64,000 bases of DNA, taken from positions 162,904,709 through 162,968,708 of the forward strand of contig CM076997.1 in assembly GCA_039090855.1 (NCBI GenBank), in the 5' to 3' direction. The DNA comes from Macrothele yani. Its lineage: Eukaryota; Arthropoda; Arachnida; Araneae; Macrothelidae. Under the pieces are notes generated by a model that did no database searches, was not told the origin of the DNA, and worked only from the letters and a program-made list of their open reading frames with translations. The first letter of the stretch is position 1. Each line of letters opens with the position of its first letter. Positions 1 through 10,700 of this stretch are shown in pieces. The position numbers and the translations under genes are program-made.

Positions 1-620
1 ATAGGCAGTCTCATGCGGACGAACATCGTCATGGTGTAGGGTCTACTTGTCCATCAGTCTCTGTCCCTTAATCGATATGTGTCGTCGCAGATGATTCAAT
101 ATCAAGACTGAAATGTGATATTCAGCATTGATAGTAATTTGTGGAGGAACGGCATGCCGGTAGACTTTATGATCAAAGAAAATTATCATCATCACCTTCC
201 CAGCTGATTTGGTTTGGCGGACGTTTTCGGAGAAGGCGAGCCTGTGTGTTTCCAGACACTAGTTGAGTGCTTTGTGAGGGGGTCGAAGTAGTGGACCCAT
301 GTTTCATCGGCATTTATTATTGTGTTTAGAAAGTTTGGATCCTTTGCAATCATTTGTTTTCACTCATGAAACACCTGAACTCTGGATAACAATTTTGCTT
401 TTGTCAGGTGATGAAGTAATCATCGGAAACACACACGATGCAGCAGTAGTTTTTCGCGTAGAATGCGGAATGCCACGTGTTTTGAAATATTAGTTGTCGC
501 AGCTATGTCTTCACACGTCATTCGTCGATCTTCTTGCAGGATTGCTCGAACAGTGTTAACAATATACTTCGTAACAACACTTTCACGTCGACCAGGCCTA
601 AGAGCGGGTTCTTCCGACAA
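1..620 (-). pseudogene. mariner-like transposase pseudogene, cut by the left edge
   Basis: A decayed mariner (Tc1/mariner superfamily, DDD transposase) reads leftwards from an ATG at 620. The N-terminal piece at 620-420 carries a helix-turn-helix-like stretch (DIAATTNISKHVAFRIL). After a frame change the first catalytic block is readable near 320-280 as NADETWVHYFDP, followed by KHTGSPSPKTSAKPNQLG near 250-200, which matches the usual mariner spacing. The second catalytic block is at about 40-15 as HHDDVRPH. Stops and frameshifts lie between the blocks, so it is dead. The third catalytic residue and the C-terminus lie beyond the window. No terminal inverted repeat was identified upstream of 620. 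In active relatives this enzyme cuts and pastes the element at TA sites. Confidence 0.75.
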
Positions 621-1084
621 ACGCCCATTTTTGAAATCATGGTGTTACCTACAAATTTTTGACTCACCCAAATATTTACCTTTGTAAGCTCTATTTCATT
701 AGATCAACTGTTTCTGAAGCCGCTTTACCCAAACGATAGCAACATTTTATCGCACAATGCATTTCACTTCTTAACTAATAATCATTCACCTCCATAGCTG
801 TATGGCGAAATGCAGACGTATCTTAAACAAATGCGCAATAAAAAAAACCAGAATCGTTTGCCACGGCTAATAACTGTTGCCATAGATACTTCCTTAATTC
901 AGTTAGTCGTCTGCATTGTTATTTTTCCCCTTCGCACTGTTGCCAACTCAAAAAAAAAATTGCTCTCAGTTTTTATGAAACGGCTTTTGTATAAGTGTGT
1001 TTCTATGTATTTAAATAAAAGTGGATTGGGTTTGTTTATTTGTGTTTATATATATCAGCAGTTCTAAGTTATACACTCTTTGCC

Positions 1085-2075
1085 GAAAAAACTGAAGCAC
1101 CCCGAGAAAGTCATTCGATTTTCATGAAATTGCGCATGCAAGTACCTCAGAGCCAAATTTGCAAATGGTTGAAAAATAACGACCAATGATGAAACAATGG
1201 AGTTCGACAGCGCATGGGAACCGCGCATAGAAGAGTCTATATAAAAAGAAAAGTTCGCACGCAGAGACTATGGGGACAGTGGGTTGCGGTTCATTAACTT
1301 GAAGGTGAACGTCAGCTTCGAAGGAGCGTGAGGGCCTATCGGCACGTTACAATGGAGCAACTCACAGTCCGAATGAATCATGGGGATACCGGAAGTGTGT
1401 CCACGACGACAGTTTTAGCTGACCCTGCTGCGTATGGGACTCCGATGCACACGGATGGTCACTGCACCTATGCTGACGAAGGTGCATCGGCAGAAAAGGC
1501 TTACATTTGCACGGCAGTATCGGATTTGGAACTCCGCTGATTGGTCTTCTCCGATGAGTTATGTTTTGTGCTTCATCGAAAGTATGGACGTTGGCGTATA
1601 AGGCGAGAACAAACACTCTTTAACCATTGCTGGAAGAAAATAATCTGGTGGAGGCAGTGTCATGGCTTGTGGAATGCTTTCGTGGCATTTCCTGGGTCAT
1701 ACCCGTGGAATGCACTATAGACCTAATTCGTTATGAATCCATACTTGCCGACCACGTACACTCATAGATGCTGATTGTCTTACCTGGGGCGAATGGGATC
1801 TTGCAGGACGGCAATGCGACGTGTCACCCAGCTAGAAATGTCCGAGAGTGGTTGGAAGAACACTATAAATAATTCAAAGTACTTCGCTGGCCCCCTAATT
1901 CCCCAGACTTAAACCCAATCTAGCATCTGTGGGACCACCTCGATCGTGTTGTTTGCTGTATGGATCCTCCACCGATACCTTCCAGCACGTTATTGACTCA
2001 TTCCCAGCCCGTCTAGCTGCTGTTTGCGTTGCACACGGCGGTTACTCTGAATGTTAACTGGTTGATCTAATAATG
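1085..2075 (+). pseudogene. Tc1-like transposase pseudogene
   Basis: Frame-shifted Tc1-type DDE transposase. Readable blocks in order are LLRMGLRCTRMVTAPML and LTFARQYRIWNSADW at about 1425-1545, then a frame change into VFSDELCFVLHRKYGRWRIRRE (1547-1612; first catalytic D in FSDE), GGGSVMACGML near 1650-1675, LQDGNATCHPARNVREWLEE near 1802-1862 (second catalytic D), and PPNSPDLNPI near 1893-1922 with LWDHLDRVV just after an in-frame stop at 1921. This order and spacing is the Tc1 family pattern. Several stops make it inactive. The left boundary is set only by loss of similarity; I could not pair terminal inverted repeats. Confidence 0.75.
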
Positions 2076-2157
2076 TGACTCAACCGTGTGTATTAATTAT
2101 TATCTCTTATAAGCTCTTTTGTTCAAAGATGTCATGTGCCGCAAAATGTTTTTTTAT

Positions 2158-2345
2158 TTGAACCACCGTGCGCAATTCAGCGGGCAATAAGCGGTCGCCC
2201 GTCGCTAATTTAAAGCCACTACTTCCAGGGAAGGGAGAGAATCATGGCCGTAAGACAAACACACGAACAATGTCTCACCCAGGTTTTGAACCCGAACTCG
2301 AAGCAGTGTAATGGTCAGAAGCCAGAGCCACGTGGCCACCCGTGA
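2158..2345 (-). mobile_element. tRNA-derived SINE (family 1), diverged copy
   Basis: Reads on the minus strand. It keeps the body of the window's commonest SINE (the stretch 'ccagggaagggagaga', the 'gtaagacaaacac' block and a degenerate B box) but has lost many bases in the tRNA-like head. Family 1 copies have a tRNA-like head with pol III A and B boxes, a conserved ~130-bp body and an A-rich tail. No clear target-site duplication is visible here. Confidence 0.7.
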
Positions 2346-2349
2346 GGTT

Positions 2350-3240
2350 CGGAGAATTTGGTACTTTTTTTTATTCTGAATGAACCTTCTGTTCTTTTAC
2401 ACCAATAAGTACCAGGTTTGTTTGACGAATTTAATTTGTCTGAGAATATGTTTTTTTTATTATACTGTAGGATAAACTAGCTAAAACTCAGCTTTTCAGT
2501 CTTTATGAAATTCTGGGTTGCTTAGTCTCCGTCGTGACTGAAATTCATAATTTGTGTTCTGCCCGTTAAACTATAATCCTTAGACCATTTAAAAATCGCA
2601 GCTAAAAGATAATTAGAAAAAAAAAATGGATTAGTCTTTCTTCGGTGCCCTGGGTGATATCACTGAACAGGAATTTAGTACAACATCGCTTGGTCAGAGT
2701 AGTAAGCGTGTCCATTGGTTATTTAGTAAGAATAAGAAGAAAAAAGATAGATATGCCAAAATAATTTCTTTTCGTTTCTCGTAATCGCTATAAATTTTGA
2801 TAATCATCGAAACTAAAACATCGGTGACATATACAGTTCATGGATTGAAATGAAACTTAAATTTAGTATCCTCGATAAAAATGGCGAATAGAAGATTATC
2901 AGAAAGCGCGAGGTTTATTGTGGGATTCAACCGAGAATATTTTTAAAGAAATCGAAATGGATGCCTTTGGAACGGGAAATGAATTTTTCCGAAATCGCAG
3001 CTTTGAGAGGTAAGAAGTCGAGCCGTAAAGTGTGCATTTGCAGAAATGTGTTTTTTATTCTCCTTCTCAGCACCATTTCAAGTATGTATCCGGCAGAAAA
3101 GATGAAAGAAGAGCAGTAATTTCCTTTGGGCCCAGCCGATAAATGGCCTTGAAGTGTCTCATCCGGCTTAAATCGTTGTGTAGCAGGGGGTATTACGGAT
3201 TGCTTACAAGAAAGTCAAGAATTCAGAAAAAGAAAAGACA
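2350..3240. other. unassigned AT-rich DNA
   Basis: Nothing recognisable on either strand. There is no long open frame, no transposase or RT motif and no repeat with copies elsewhere in the window. Confidence 0.4.
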
Positions 3241-3242
3241 CT

Positions 3243-3745
3243 GCGGCAAGACAATCACACACACACATACACAAAAGACCGTATCCACAAAAGTCTATGC
3301 TTTCGATAATACTTTGGCGCAGTGGGAAGTAGTTTTGAACTATTTTAAAATCAGATTCGCTCAAATATAAATTATCTAGCTGATGGCTTCATAAAATATT
3401 GATAAAAATGCTTCTCATTTGCTAATTCTTTTCCTCTCTGACTTTCCTTGAAATTTTAAAATAAATTGTTCACACCGAAAGCCGAAATTGCAATGGGATA
3501 ACCGTTAATTTCACTATATAAAAATTAGTACATAGGACATCACACACACGTTGCACACACACAAACAAAAAATCCACAAAAGTCCATACTTTCGCTAATA
3601 CTTTTTTCGCAGTGTGAAATAGTTTTGAATGATTTCAAAAGCTGTTCACAGGGATATGAATAAGCTAGCTGGTGGCTATATGAATTATTGATAAAAAATT
3701 GTTATCTTTTGCAAATTTGTTTTTCTCTACCAACAACGAAATTCT
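3243..3745. repeat. two direct copies of a ~190-bp sequence
   Basis: The stretch 3257-3443 (short CA run, then 'tccacaaaagtctat', 'gataatactttggcgcagtg', 'tagctgatggcttcat') recurs diverged at 3545-3740, about 293 bp downstream. The copies share a CA microsatellite at their left end. It could be a segmental duplication or two insertions of one unknown element. No coding content was seen. Confidence 0.6.
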
Positions 3746-4127
3746 TGAATGATAGGTTACAGACATGAAAGATCGGTTAAAAACGTTCTCTTCATAACAT
3801 AAAAAGCGAAAAAACTGCCAATCTATTCTTCCAAATTAAATTAATATAGAAGAATTTACATCGAAGGAAAAATAATTGAATTTTTCTGTAGCAGATAAAC
3901 TACTTAAACACAAGTACAGCTTCTCAGATTATTCGAACGATAAACAAATTTTGTACTGATGAACAACAAAACAGTTGCACGAAAATAAATTTAGTGCAGT
4001 TATTTCAGTAAGATATACCTCAGTTCGCAACATTATCTAAAAGAAAAGAAGATAAACCTATCTAATAAACAAATAAATCTAATCATACGTGTTACGTACT
4101 TAGACGTCTATTCCATTATTTTTATAC

Positions 4128-4172
4128 ATACATACATACATGCATACATACATACATACATACATACATAAG
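4128..4172. repeat. CATA microsatellite
   Basis: About eleven tandem tetranucleotides (cata) with one G interruption. Confidence 0.95.
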
Positions 4173-4300
4173 GACGGAGAATGAAATTTACAAAAAATCT
4201 AATAAATAAAATAAAAATAAAAAGCTCTACCACACGTTGAACAAACCGGAATGATATATTTCTGGTAGAAGGAGCTATCTTCTGCATGGGACGTAGTTGC

Positions 4301-4690
4301 AGAATTCCACAACTACTAGATAATCAAGTGAAAATAGGATTTGCGGATGTGTGAAGCAAATATCAAGTAAACATTTCTTTGGAAGATTATTATGGAAAAT
4401 AAGAAAGTCAAAACTGGTTTGTAGCCGCAGTGAAGTTAACATGGAAAATAATACTGGTATGAAGGATTGCTGAGGCAAATAACTAAGGTAAAGCTTCTTC
4501 GGCGGATAAGTGAAGTAAATATATAATACAAAATTATTTTTGAAGATTAGTGAGCCAATTAATCAGGACAAATCTGATTTGACAAATGAGTAAGCCAAGT
4601 GAAAACTGGTTTGTAATTTTATTGAAAACAAGAGTAAAGCCGAAATTTGTTTTGGGGAATTATTGAAGTTCACATAGTGAAATTTGTCTC
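4301..4690. repeat. degenerate ~40-bp minisatellite
   Basis: Successive segments beginning near 4301, 4341, 4381, 4422, 4462, 4501, 4542, 4582, 4614 and 4655 share a loose pattern: a GGAAGATTA-like start, then TGAAGCAAATA-like, AAGTAAAA-like and a CTGGTTTG-like end. The usual step is 39-41 bp, with one 32-bp unit. Divergence between units is high, so this is an old array. ORFs here are probably incidental. Confidence 0.5.
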
Positions 4691-4966
4691 AAGTAAAACT
4701 ATTGGTTATCAAAATATACCATAAAAATGAATTGAAAAAAGGACTTGAAAAGAAAGAAATAATTATGTTGTCATTGGTCATAAAGTTTGTTCACCACCGG
4801 AGGAAATGTTCTTAGTGATGTACTTGAACCACAGTGAGAAGTAATGATAACTGCCAGAATGAAAGCATTCCCGAAAATCTTCAACTTATAATGAAAGCCA
4901 TGCTGATTTTACGAATTTTGGTGTGGAGAAAAATCGAACAAGTGATATTTAGTTTGACAAGAAACG

Positions 4967-5015
4967 TTCTTTAAATATTTTCTTAGTTTCAGAAACTAAG
5001 AAGATATTTAAAGAA
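4967..5015. repeat. near-perfect 24-bp hairpin
   Basis: The arms 4967-4990 and 4992-5015 are inverted copies with a single mismatch and one unpaired base between them. It could be a decayed palindrome or a recombination by-product. A small-RNA precursor is unlikely because there is almost no loop. Confidence 0.8.
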
Positions 5016-5053
5016 TCTATGCGAATGTTAGCTAGCGCGAAAAATTTAAGGAA

Positions 5054-5244
5054 GAGAAGTAATCCAAGAAATAAAACGTTGGTAGTTTTCTATTTCAATG
5101 TGTGTTTTTTCTATTTGAGTGTGTGTGTTTTCTATTTGAGTGTGTGTGTTTTCTATTTGAGTGTGTGTGTTTTCTATTAGAGTGTGTGTGTTTTCTTTTT
5201 GAGTGAGTGTGTGTTCTATTTGACTTTGGGTAATTTCCTATCTG

Positions 5245-5288
<44 letters not shown>

Positions 5289-5362
5289 GTGTTCTAATAA
5301 GAGAAGTAATCCAAGAAACAAAACGATTGTAGGTTTTTATTTGAGTGTGTGTGTGTGCGCGC
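5054..5362. repeat. TG-rich minisatellite between direct repeats
   Basis: From about 5098 a 20-22-bp unit (tttctatttgagtgtgtgtg) repeats about six times, then passes into a pure (TG)n run at 5246-5292. The array is bracketed by two copies of 'gagaagtaatccaagaaa' at 5054 and 5300, about 246 bp apart, which suggests a larger unit has been duplicated. Confidence 0.85.
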
Positions 5363-5639
5363 TTCTTTCATAAATAAATGAAATTAACGGCTGGCACTAA
5401 AAAAAACGTCCACAATTTGTGGAGAGTCAGAGAGAATTATCATGAATAATTCCTCTACCATGTAAATATAAATGCACTTTACTCGTGTCAGTTTTGTAAG
5501 TCAAACACCAAAGGTTTAAACGTGAAGATGTGTTAGCCATAGTAAAAATTACATTCGGTGATGTGCACCAAATTCTAACCTATGGAACTATGTGTATGAA
5601 ACTCACAGTAATATTAATACAGGCTTTTGTATGACCACG

Positions 5640-5960
5640 ATCGTAGTTCTACTGTCCAGGTTTCCGATGCGTATAATGCATCAGAAATCTGGACTGCAGT
5701 TCTTCAACAAGAAAAGGAACTCGAGGATTCTTTTGAAATCTGGTGTAGAAGGAAAATGCTGGGACCAGCTGGACAGGAAAGAAATGCAACGACAAAGTCC
5801 CTCAGGAAGCAAGAGAACACAGAAAAGTACAATGGAAAGAAATGTAGGAATGAAGAGTCTGGCAGAGAATAAGGAATTTTTCGCAACATCCTTGTGCTGC
5901 ACAACCAATCTACGGACTACATGCTCTGTCTCTCTCTCTCTCACACACACACACAAATGA
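5640..5960 (+). pseudogene. LINE reverse-transcriptase C-terminal remnant
   Basis: The frame starting at 5627 reads ASEIWTAVLQQEKELEDSF then EIWCRRKMLGPAG. This resembles the segment just after the RT palm/thumb in many RTE/CR1-like non-LTR retrotransposons (SETW, then ..E.FEMWC.RRML.I). The similarity fades near 5850 and the tract ends in a CT/CA microsatellite (5928-5956). No catalytic motif is left. The overlapping frame at 5592-5960 is open but has no recognisable content. Confidence 0.5.
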
Positions 5961-6074
5961 GTTAGCCGGTGCTAAATGGAGATTCACAGCCGGAGATTAA
6001 AGTTTCATTTGGTCCGATCCCAGCTGTCACTCTGTACGGGAAAGCGTTTGAAAAAGCCTAATAGTGTGATTGTG

Positions 6075-6283
6075 TGTATGGATGCTTAACGACCACCGTG
6101 AGCAACTCAGTGGGCTATAAGCCGTAGCCCGTCCCTAATTCAGGGTCACTGGTTCCAGGGAAGGGAGAGAGCCAGTGCCGTAAGGCAAACACAACATCCA
6201 TGCCTCACCGGGATTCGAACCCGGACCCCTTTCGGAGGAATGATCAGAGGCCATCGCTTAGACCACTGCGCCACCGGGGCTGC
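6075..6283 (-). mobile_element. tRNA-derived SINE, family 1
   Basis: Near-consensus copy on the minus strand. The tRNA-like head is at 6283-6205 with A box TGGCGCAGTGG and B box GGTTCGAATCC (both read on the minus strand), followed by the family body. Pol III would start at the head. No target-site duplication was resolved. Confidence 0.85.
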
Positions 6284-6296
6284 AACCTACCAGTGG

Positions 6297-6358
6297 AGAG
6301 CGAAAGCTTGGTAGTGGGTGTACAGTGAAAGCTTGGTAGTGGGTGTACAGTGAAAGCT
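6297..6358. repeat. 25-bp tandem repeat, about 2.5 copies
   Basis: The unit 'gaaagcttggtagtgggtgt' followed by 'acagt' occurs twice, plus a partial third copy (gaaagct). It lies directly beside the SINE head. Confidence 0.95.
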
Positions 6359-6360
6359 GT

Positions 6361-6855
6361 GTTACCAGTCACTCTCATTCCACGGTTACGTGCCAAAGCG
6401 ACAGCTCTGTGTGGCAGGGATATTATCACCAATGGAAACAATGCATAAGATACTTTTATGTGGCAGCCACCTGCAGAGTGCGGCCACGGGTAGCCATTTT
6501 TGAAACACATGACACTATACATATACTCGCATTTCGTGATCATCAACATGCTGAACCTATAGAAACGTATTTTAAGAAATTTCAAGAAAGATCATCAAAA
6601 GGTTGTGAGTTTAAAAATGTGAAACACCTGTTCGTTGTTTTCTCCCTTTCACAAACGTTCACGTGATTGTAAATGGTAGGTCGTTCTTGAGGACTTAGAA
6701 TTTTGCTTGCAGATGGTATGGTTTTCTGTTAACTGAGGCAAACATGCTTGATATTTAGGTAACCTAAATGGGAGCGTGAAGCTCATAAAGAGGTTCATTC
6801 CAATCATGGCAACAAATTTAACATTCCCGCTTTGCGGCTCTAATTTTTTTAGGGA
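6361..6855. other. unassigned DNA
   Basis: A 107-codon open frame (6343-6666, plus strand) and an overlapping one on the minus strand have no recognisable motif. I see no element boundaries or known repeat. Confidence 0.35.
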
Positions 6856-7187
6856 ATGTTAACAAACACCGTAAGCAACTCAATGGACTATAGCAAGGGT
6901 CGGCAAACATTTTTTGTAAGGGGCTAAATATGGAAATACTATATCTGCGAGCCAAACTGGAAACTCGAGGGTACTTATGTAGGTATTCATTTATTTTTTC
7001 TTGTTATCTAAGTAGTATTTAACTGCTCTCGCTGAAAGGCTGATATATTTAAATAAATCGCTTTTCATGAAAGAAATACGGGATGACGCCATATAATACA
7101 AATTTTGAAGATGACAATCCGATTTTTGGCGCAAATGTGACAAGGATGGTAAGTCAGATAATATCCGAAAACTTGAAATTTTTAATC

Positions 7188-7262
7188 GTCCTGGAGTGGG
7201 ACTCGAACCCGCATCTCCCAGATAGTGCCCGGGTATGTTAACCACTACACCACCCAGAACGA
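7188..7262 (-). tRNA. tRNA-like sequence, left palindrome arm
   Basis: Inverted partner of the tRNA-like sequence at 7386-7460, with a few substitutions. B box read on the minus strand: GGTTCGAGTCCC. Same interpretation: pseudo-tRNA or SINE head. Confidence 0.45.
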
Positions 7263-7385
7263 CCAAGTTTCAAGTTTCCGATCAATTTGAATATAATCCA
7301 GATTTGCTAAACATGAATGCCGGTTGCTTCGACTAGCGAATCCTGTGATGGTTATATTCAAATTGATCGAAAACTTGAAACTTGG

Positions 7386-7460
7386 TCGTTCTGGGTGGTG
7401 TAGTGGTTAGCATACCCGGGCGCTATCTGGGAGACGCGGGTTCGAGTCCCGCTCCAGGAC
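7386..7460 (+). tRNA. tRNA-like sequence (pseudo-tRNA/SINE head), right palindrome arm
   Basis: Folds as a cloverleaf: acceptor ttctggg/tccagga with two wobbles, D-arm region GGTGTAGTGGTTAGCAT, anticodon stem CCCGG/CTGGG with loop GCGCTAT (C instead of U at position 33), and T arm GCGGGTTCGAGTCCCGC. The pol III A and B boxes are intact. An inverted copy lies at 7262-7188. The unusual anticodon loop and repeat context argue for a SINE head or pseudo-tRNA, not a working tRNA gene. Confidence 0.5.
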
Positions 7461-8457
7461 GATGAAAAATTTCAAGTTTTCGGATATTATCTGACTTACC
7501 ATCCTTGTTTGTCACATTTACGCCAAAAATGGGATTGTCATCTTCAAAATTTGTATTAAATCCATTTTCCCTGTACACCTTTTTTCTGTTGCAACAATCA
7601 AACATGATTTAATTAACTCACCGCCAGTAAACGACTTTCCTTCTTTGGCTAACAAATTAGCTACTCGTAAACTGACTTTAGTTGCAGCCTCATTTTCATT
7701 TTCGTGAATAAATCGCGATGTGATGAAATATTCCGTTTTAAAGTTTCCAATTTCTCTAATAGTTGCTTTCCTGTGATTTGTAAATATTGTGTAGATTGCA
7801 TAGTCTGGTAATGGCAACGTGTATTGAACTCTTTTAGTACAGCTATAGTGTCATTGCACAATAAACATAATGTGTTTTCATCTAATTCGGTAAAAAATAA
7901 TTCACACTCCACTCTGCCTTAAAAGCACGACATTCGAAGTCCACTTTTCTGTTCTTTTCTGGTTTTGACAGTGACATGATGGATACTCAAGGGTAATCAA
8001 ACGAGAACAAAATGTTGCAGCACAGCGATACACGTGGCACTGGAAACGCTTCCGAATTATAACTGCGTGGCGTCACACCAGAGGCCTTCGAATGAGGAGC
8101 TATAGGAGTGCCATATGCGGTCGTATCTCGCAACTCCTCAACTCGGTGGTTGGCCGTTCCGTTATAGCGCGTACTTTGACATTTTAAAGACTTTGAAATT
8201 TAAAAAAAATTAAAATGTAAAATACATTCTTAGAGCTCGCGGGCCGTACAAAAAGAGGCGGCGGGCCGTAGTTTGCGGACCCCTGGACTATAAACAGTCT
8301 CTCATCCCTAAATTAGGGCCACTAGTTCCAGGGAATTCAGAGAGATAGTGCCGTATGACAAACACAACATCCATGTCTCAACAGGTTTTGTACCCGTTCC
8401 CATCTCGGACGAGCGGTTACAAGCCATAGCTTAGCCCATTACACCACCAGGCGCCGC

Positions 8458-9900
8458 TGCATTATTTGGGTAATCTTGATGAACCACGCTATATGGTAAA
8501 AGAACGCATCGCTGAACTTAAGGAAGAAGAAGGAGAGGAGAGGTTTGGAAGCTCAACCGCAGTACTGATGCTATTTCCTTCGGCATTTCCTTACCTTCTA
8601 TTTCCACCGGGGATCATGTGGTAGGAGCGCGATTTCATTACTCCTCAGTCTTCTGGTTCTTTGTGAGAGATTTAGTGAATAACGTTCCTTAATCACAAAA
8701 TGGCGGGGGAAGAGGAAACAACCACTTTATAGAAGGCTACCTTCAAGAGGGAAGATATTTTGGCACGTTGAACCACTTCATTCGGCTGTCACCAGTAAAG
8801 AAGATCATTGTTTCACAGAACCGTGATAACCTTGCTAGACAAGTTTTATTGCATACCATTTTACGAAACTGAATAAATGGGTTTATACTACGCCCTAGGC
8901 GTTTAAAACCCAATTTATATGTTCATCTACCTTGCCCTTTAGCAATAGAAAAACGTAAATGTGCAACATTTCGCTTAAAAATAATTCCTCAGAAAATGCA
9001 CGCTTGCACCCCTTTTCCACATATTTTACCAAAAAAATTTTTTGAAGATTATTCGATAGTTAGCTCAATGTTTCTCTTTAAATTCGTTGTCACAAAACTG
9101 AAAGGACATTGAAATGCATGCCTTCTTCTGAAAAGGACTTAAAACATCACAGATTAATTTACCTTGTCTCCAAGTTCATTCAGAGAAGTAAAATTTCGTG
9201 CTTATTGTAATTCGAAACAAGTATTGCGTTAAGGCCATTCAAGTGACATCCGTCGTGCCTGTAACTCGCAAGTCTGAAATTGCCTTAGTAAATTCGAATA
9301 AACACCCAGTCTGTGTATTATGTAGTACTGAGAAATTCAGTCAATTTCATTTCGTTATTCCTCAACCCTCCCGCCCCCCCACCCCCACACAACATAGTAA
9401 AAGCAAAAATTATTGGCATCACGTTTCCTTCTTTTTGTACTATATGTATTTCTGGTATTATTGATGTTTTATCGCCTTTTCATACAAGTAAAATAACAGC
9501 AAACGTGATTCCCTTAAACAGCCTTTTTCTGTTTACACCTTTTTCACTAAATTTAAATACAAAATCCCTTGACTTTATTTTCTGTGTGTAAAGAGCAGTA
9601 AAACTAGGAATTTTCATCTATTTTTACTGAAACAAAACACCTAAAATTTTACGCGATTTGTTTCAAAATAATTTAGAGTGAGATGCCCATGTTGAAATTA
9701 TTTCGCGGGTTTTGAGATCCCGAATAGGAGTGTTTTATTAAGAATTTTGAGTGTATTGCAACTAAATATTAAATTAATACCATTACACTTTCATTTATCT
9801 CTATCTGTCTTATTGTCTGCTTGCTTGATGTAGGACAACTGAATTTAACATTTGTAAAATTTTTTTTTACAAAAAAAAAAGATTGTTCGTTTGTTGAATA
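8458..9900. other. unassigned DNA
   Basis: Contains short open frames (9198-9464, 9313-9591) without recognisable motifs and a C-rich run near 9371-9390. The short palindrome of T and A runs at 9856-9881 is low complexity. I see no gene or known element. Confidence 0.4.
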
Positions 9901-9983
9901 TTTTGGAAAATGGAAGGATCTTGCTTATTCGTTATAAATTATTGATCTTTGAGAAACTCTATAGCTATCGACTGATCTTTTAA

Positions 9984-10280
9984 ATGCATGAGATTGTTTA
10001 TGTAGATAAACATTTCAATCTCATAAATATATGTCATTTTGCACACTTTTATCAAACTCGTGGATGTGATAACTTTTTAATACCTAGGGCTCGTACTAAA
10101 GCGCAGTATTTTAATAATAATGGTCTCCGGCTCTGGAACGGGTTACCAATTTATATAAAATCACTTGCCAAGTTTACTTCTTTTAAAAAAAGCAATAAAG
10201 GAGTATTGTGTTTGCAGTTCAATTACATTCGCTTCAATGATATTGTATTACGATTATTTGTATATAAAAATATGTAATTA
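9984..10280 (+). pseudogene. non-LTR retrotransposon C-terminal end (3' end of a LINE)
   Basis: The frame reads FYQTRGCDNFLIPRARTK, then FNNNGLRLWNGLPIYIKSL and FTSFKKS before a stop at 10277. The pattern TR..DNF..P..RT....FNY.G...WN.LP..IK....F..F..K is the C-terminal tail found after the RT domain in many jockey/CR1-like LINE polyproteins. A T-rich, 3'UTR-like tract follows to about 10560. The RT catalytic region is missing, as expected for 5' truncation. A related tail occurs at 22214-22411. Confidence 0.6.
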
Positions 10281-10700
10281 CTTGACTTTACATTTTCCTT
10301 CTGTTGGGGCCAAGGGCTATTCAGGTTAACATTACCTTATCCTATGTTTCCTTGCTATGTTGTACTACGGATGTTCTAATATCTGTTTTTTAATTGTATA
10401 TAATGCGATTTTGATTTGGGTTGTTCATTTCTAGTTTATCAAGGATTTGTAGTGATATTTCTTCATTGCTTGTATTATGGTAAACAAATGAACTAAATGT
10501 AACTAAATCTTTCGGTTCCATACGTAATTCATTTGATTTCAGCTAACAACTCCTGTGATTCCTAATTGTGGTGGCCTAGCCTGAAACTTCTAATCTCCAG
10601 CATTACTGGGTCTAGGTTCGAATTCCAAGTCCAGAACAAGTCTTTTTCCCTCCGTCTCTCGTTCTCTTCTCTCGTTACGATCCGTTACTATAAATCAGAG

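Larger units (their letters stand above)
7097..7555. mobile_element. palindromic element with a tRNA-like sequence in each arm
   Basis: The left arm 7097-7299 and right arm 7350-7555 are inverted copies at high identity, separated by about 50 bp. The termini are tacaaattttgaagatga and its complement. Each arm carries a ~72-bp tRNA-like sequence. The element interrupts the hAT transposase frame, so it inserted after the hAT. The target-site duplication is not clear. It may be an inverted SINE dimer or a MITE that captured a tRNA-like head. Confidence 0.75.
6990..7977 (-). pseudogene. hAT transposase N-terminal pseudogene (BED-finger, GTF2IRD2/ZBED-like)
   Basis: Starts at the ATG at 7977 with MSLSKPEKNRKVDFECRAFK, then after a frameshift FFTELDENTLCLLCNDTIAV, which is the first half of a BED-like zinc finger (CLLC) followed by a degenerate histidine half. 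Downstream (7720-7600) comes KVSLRVANLLAKEGKSFTGG then ELIKSC, typical of the region after the BED finger in GTF2IRD2/ZBED-type hAT transposases. The palindrome inserts at about 7556; after it a short tail (SDLFKYISLSARAV) ends at 6990. The RNaseH-like DDE core and the C-terminal dimerisation domain are absent, so it cannot be a functional transposase. Confidence 0.75.
6894..8285 (-). mobile_element. hAT element with 8-bp target-site duplication
   Basis: The left end starts caagggtcggcaaac and the right end closes gtttgcggacccctg, giving short hAT-type terminal inverted repeats of the CAGGGGTCNGCAAAC class. The flanks are gactatag (6886-6893) and gactataa (8286-8293), an 8-bp target-site duplication with one mismatch, as expected for hAT. 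The element holds a truncated transposase frame on the minus strand and a secondary palindromic insertion at 7097-7555. Its 1.39 kb including the insert is far shorter than an autonomous hAT, so it is an internally deleted, non-autonomous copy. Confidence 0.9.
6856..8457 (-). mobile_element. SINE family 1 copy split by a hAT insertion
   Basis: The 3' part of the SINE (minus strand) lies at 6856-6893 (cgtaagcaactcaatggact) and its body plus tRNA-like head continue at 8286-8457. The two parts join in register once 6894-8285 and one target-site copy are removed. The head at 8400-8457 is diverged from the A and B boxes, so this is an older copy. Confidence 0.85.

Noticed and set aside
5592..5960. 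122-codon open frame as a gene
   Set aside because: The frame overlaps LINE RT text in another register, ends in a CT/CA microsatellite and has no domain.
7386..7460. Functional tRNA gene
   Set aside because: The position before the anticodon is C instead of U and the sequence lies in a palindromic repeat.
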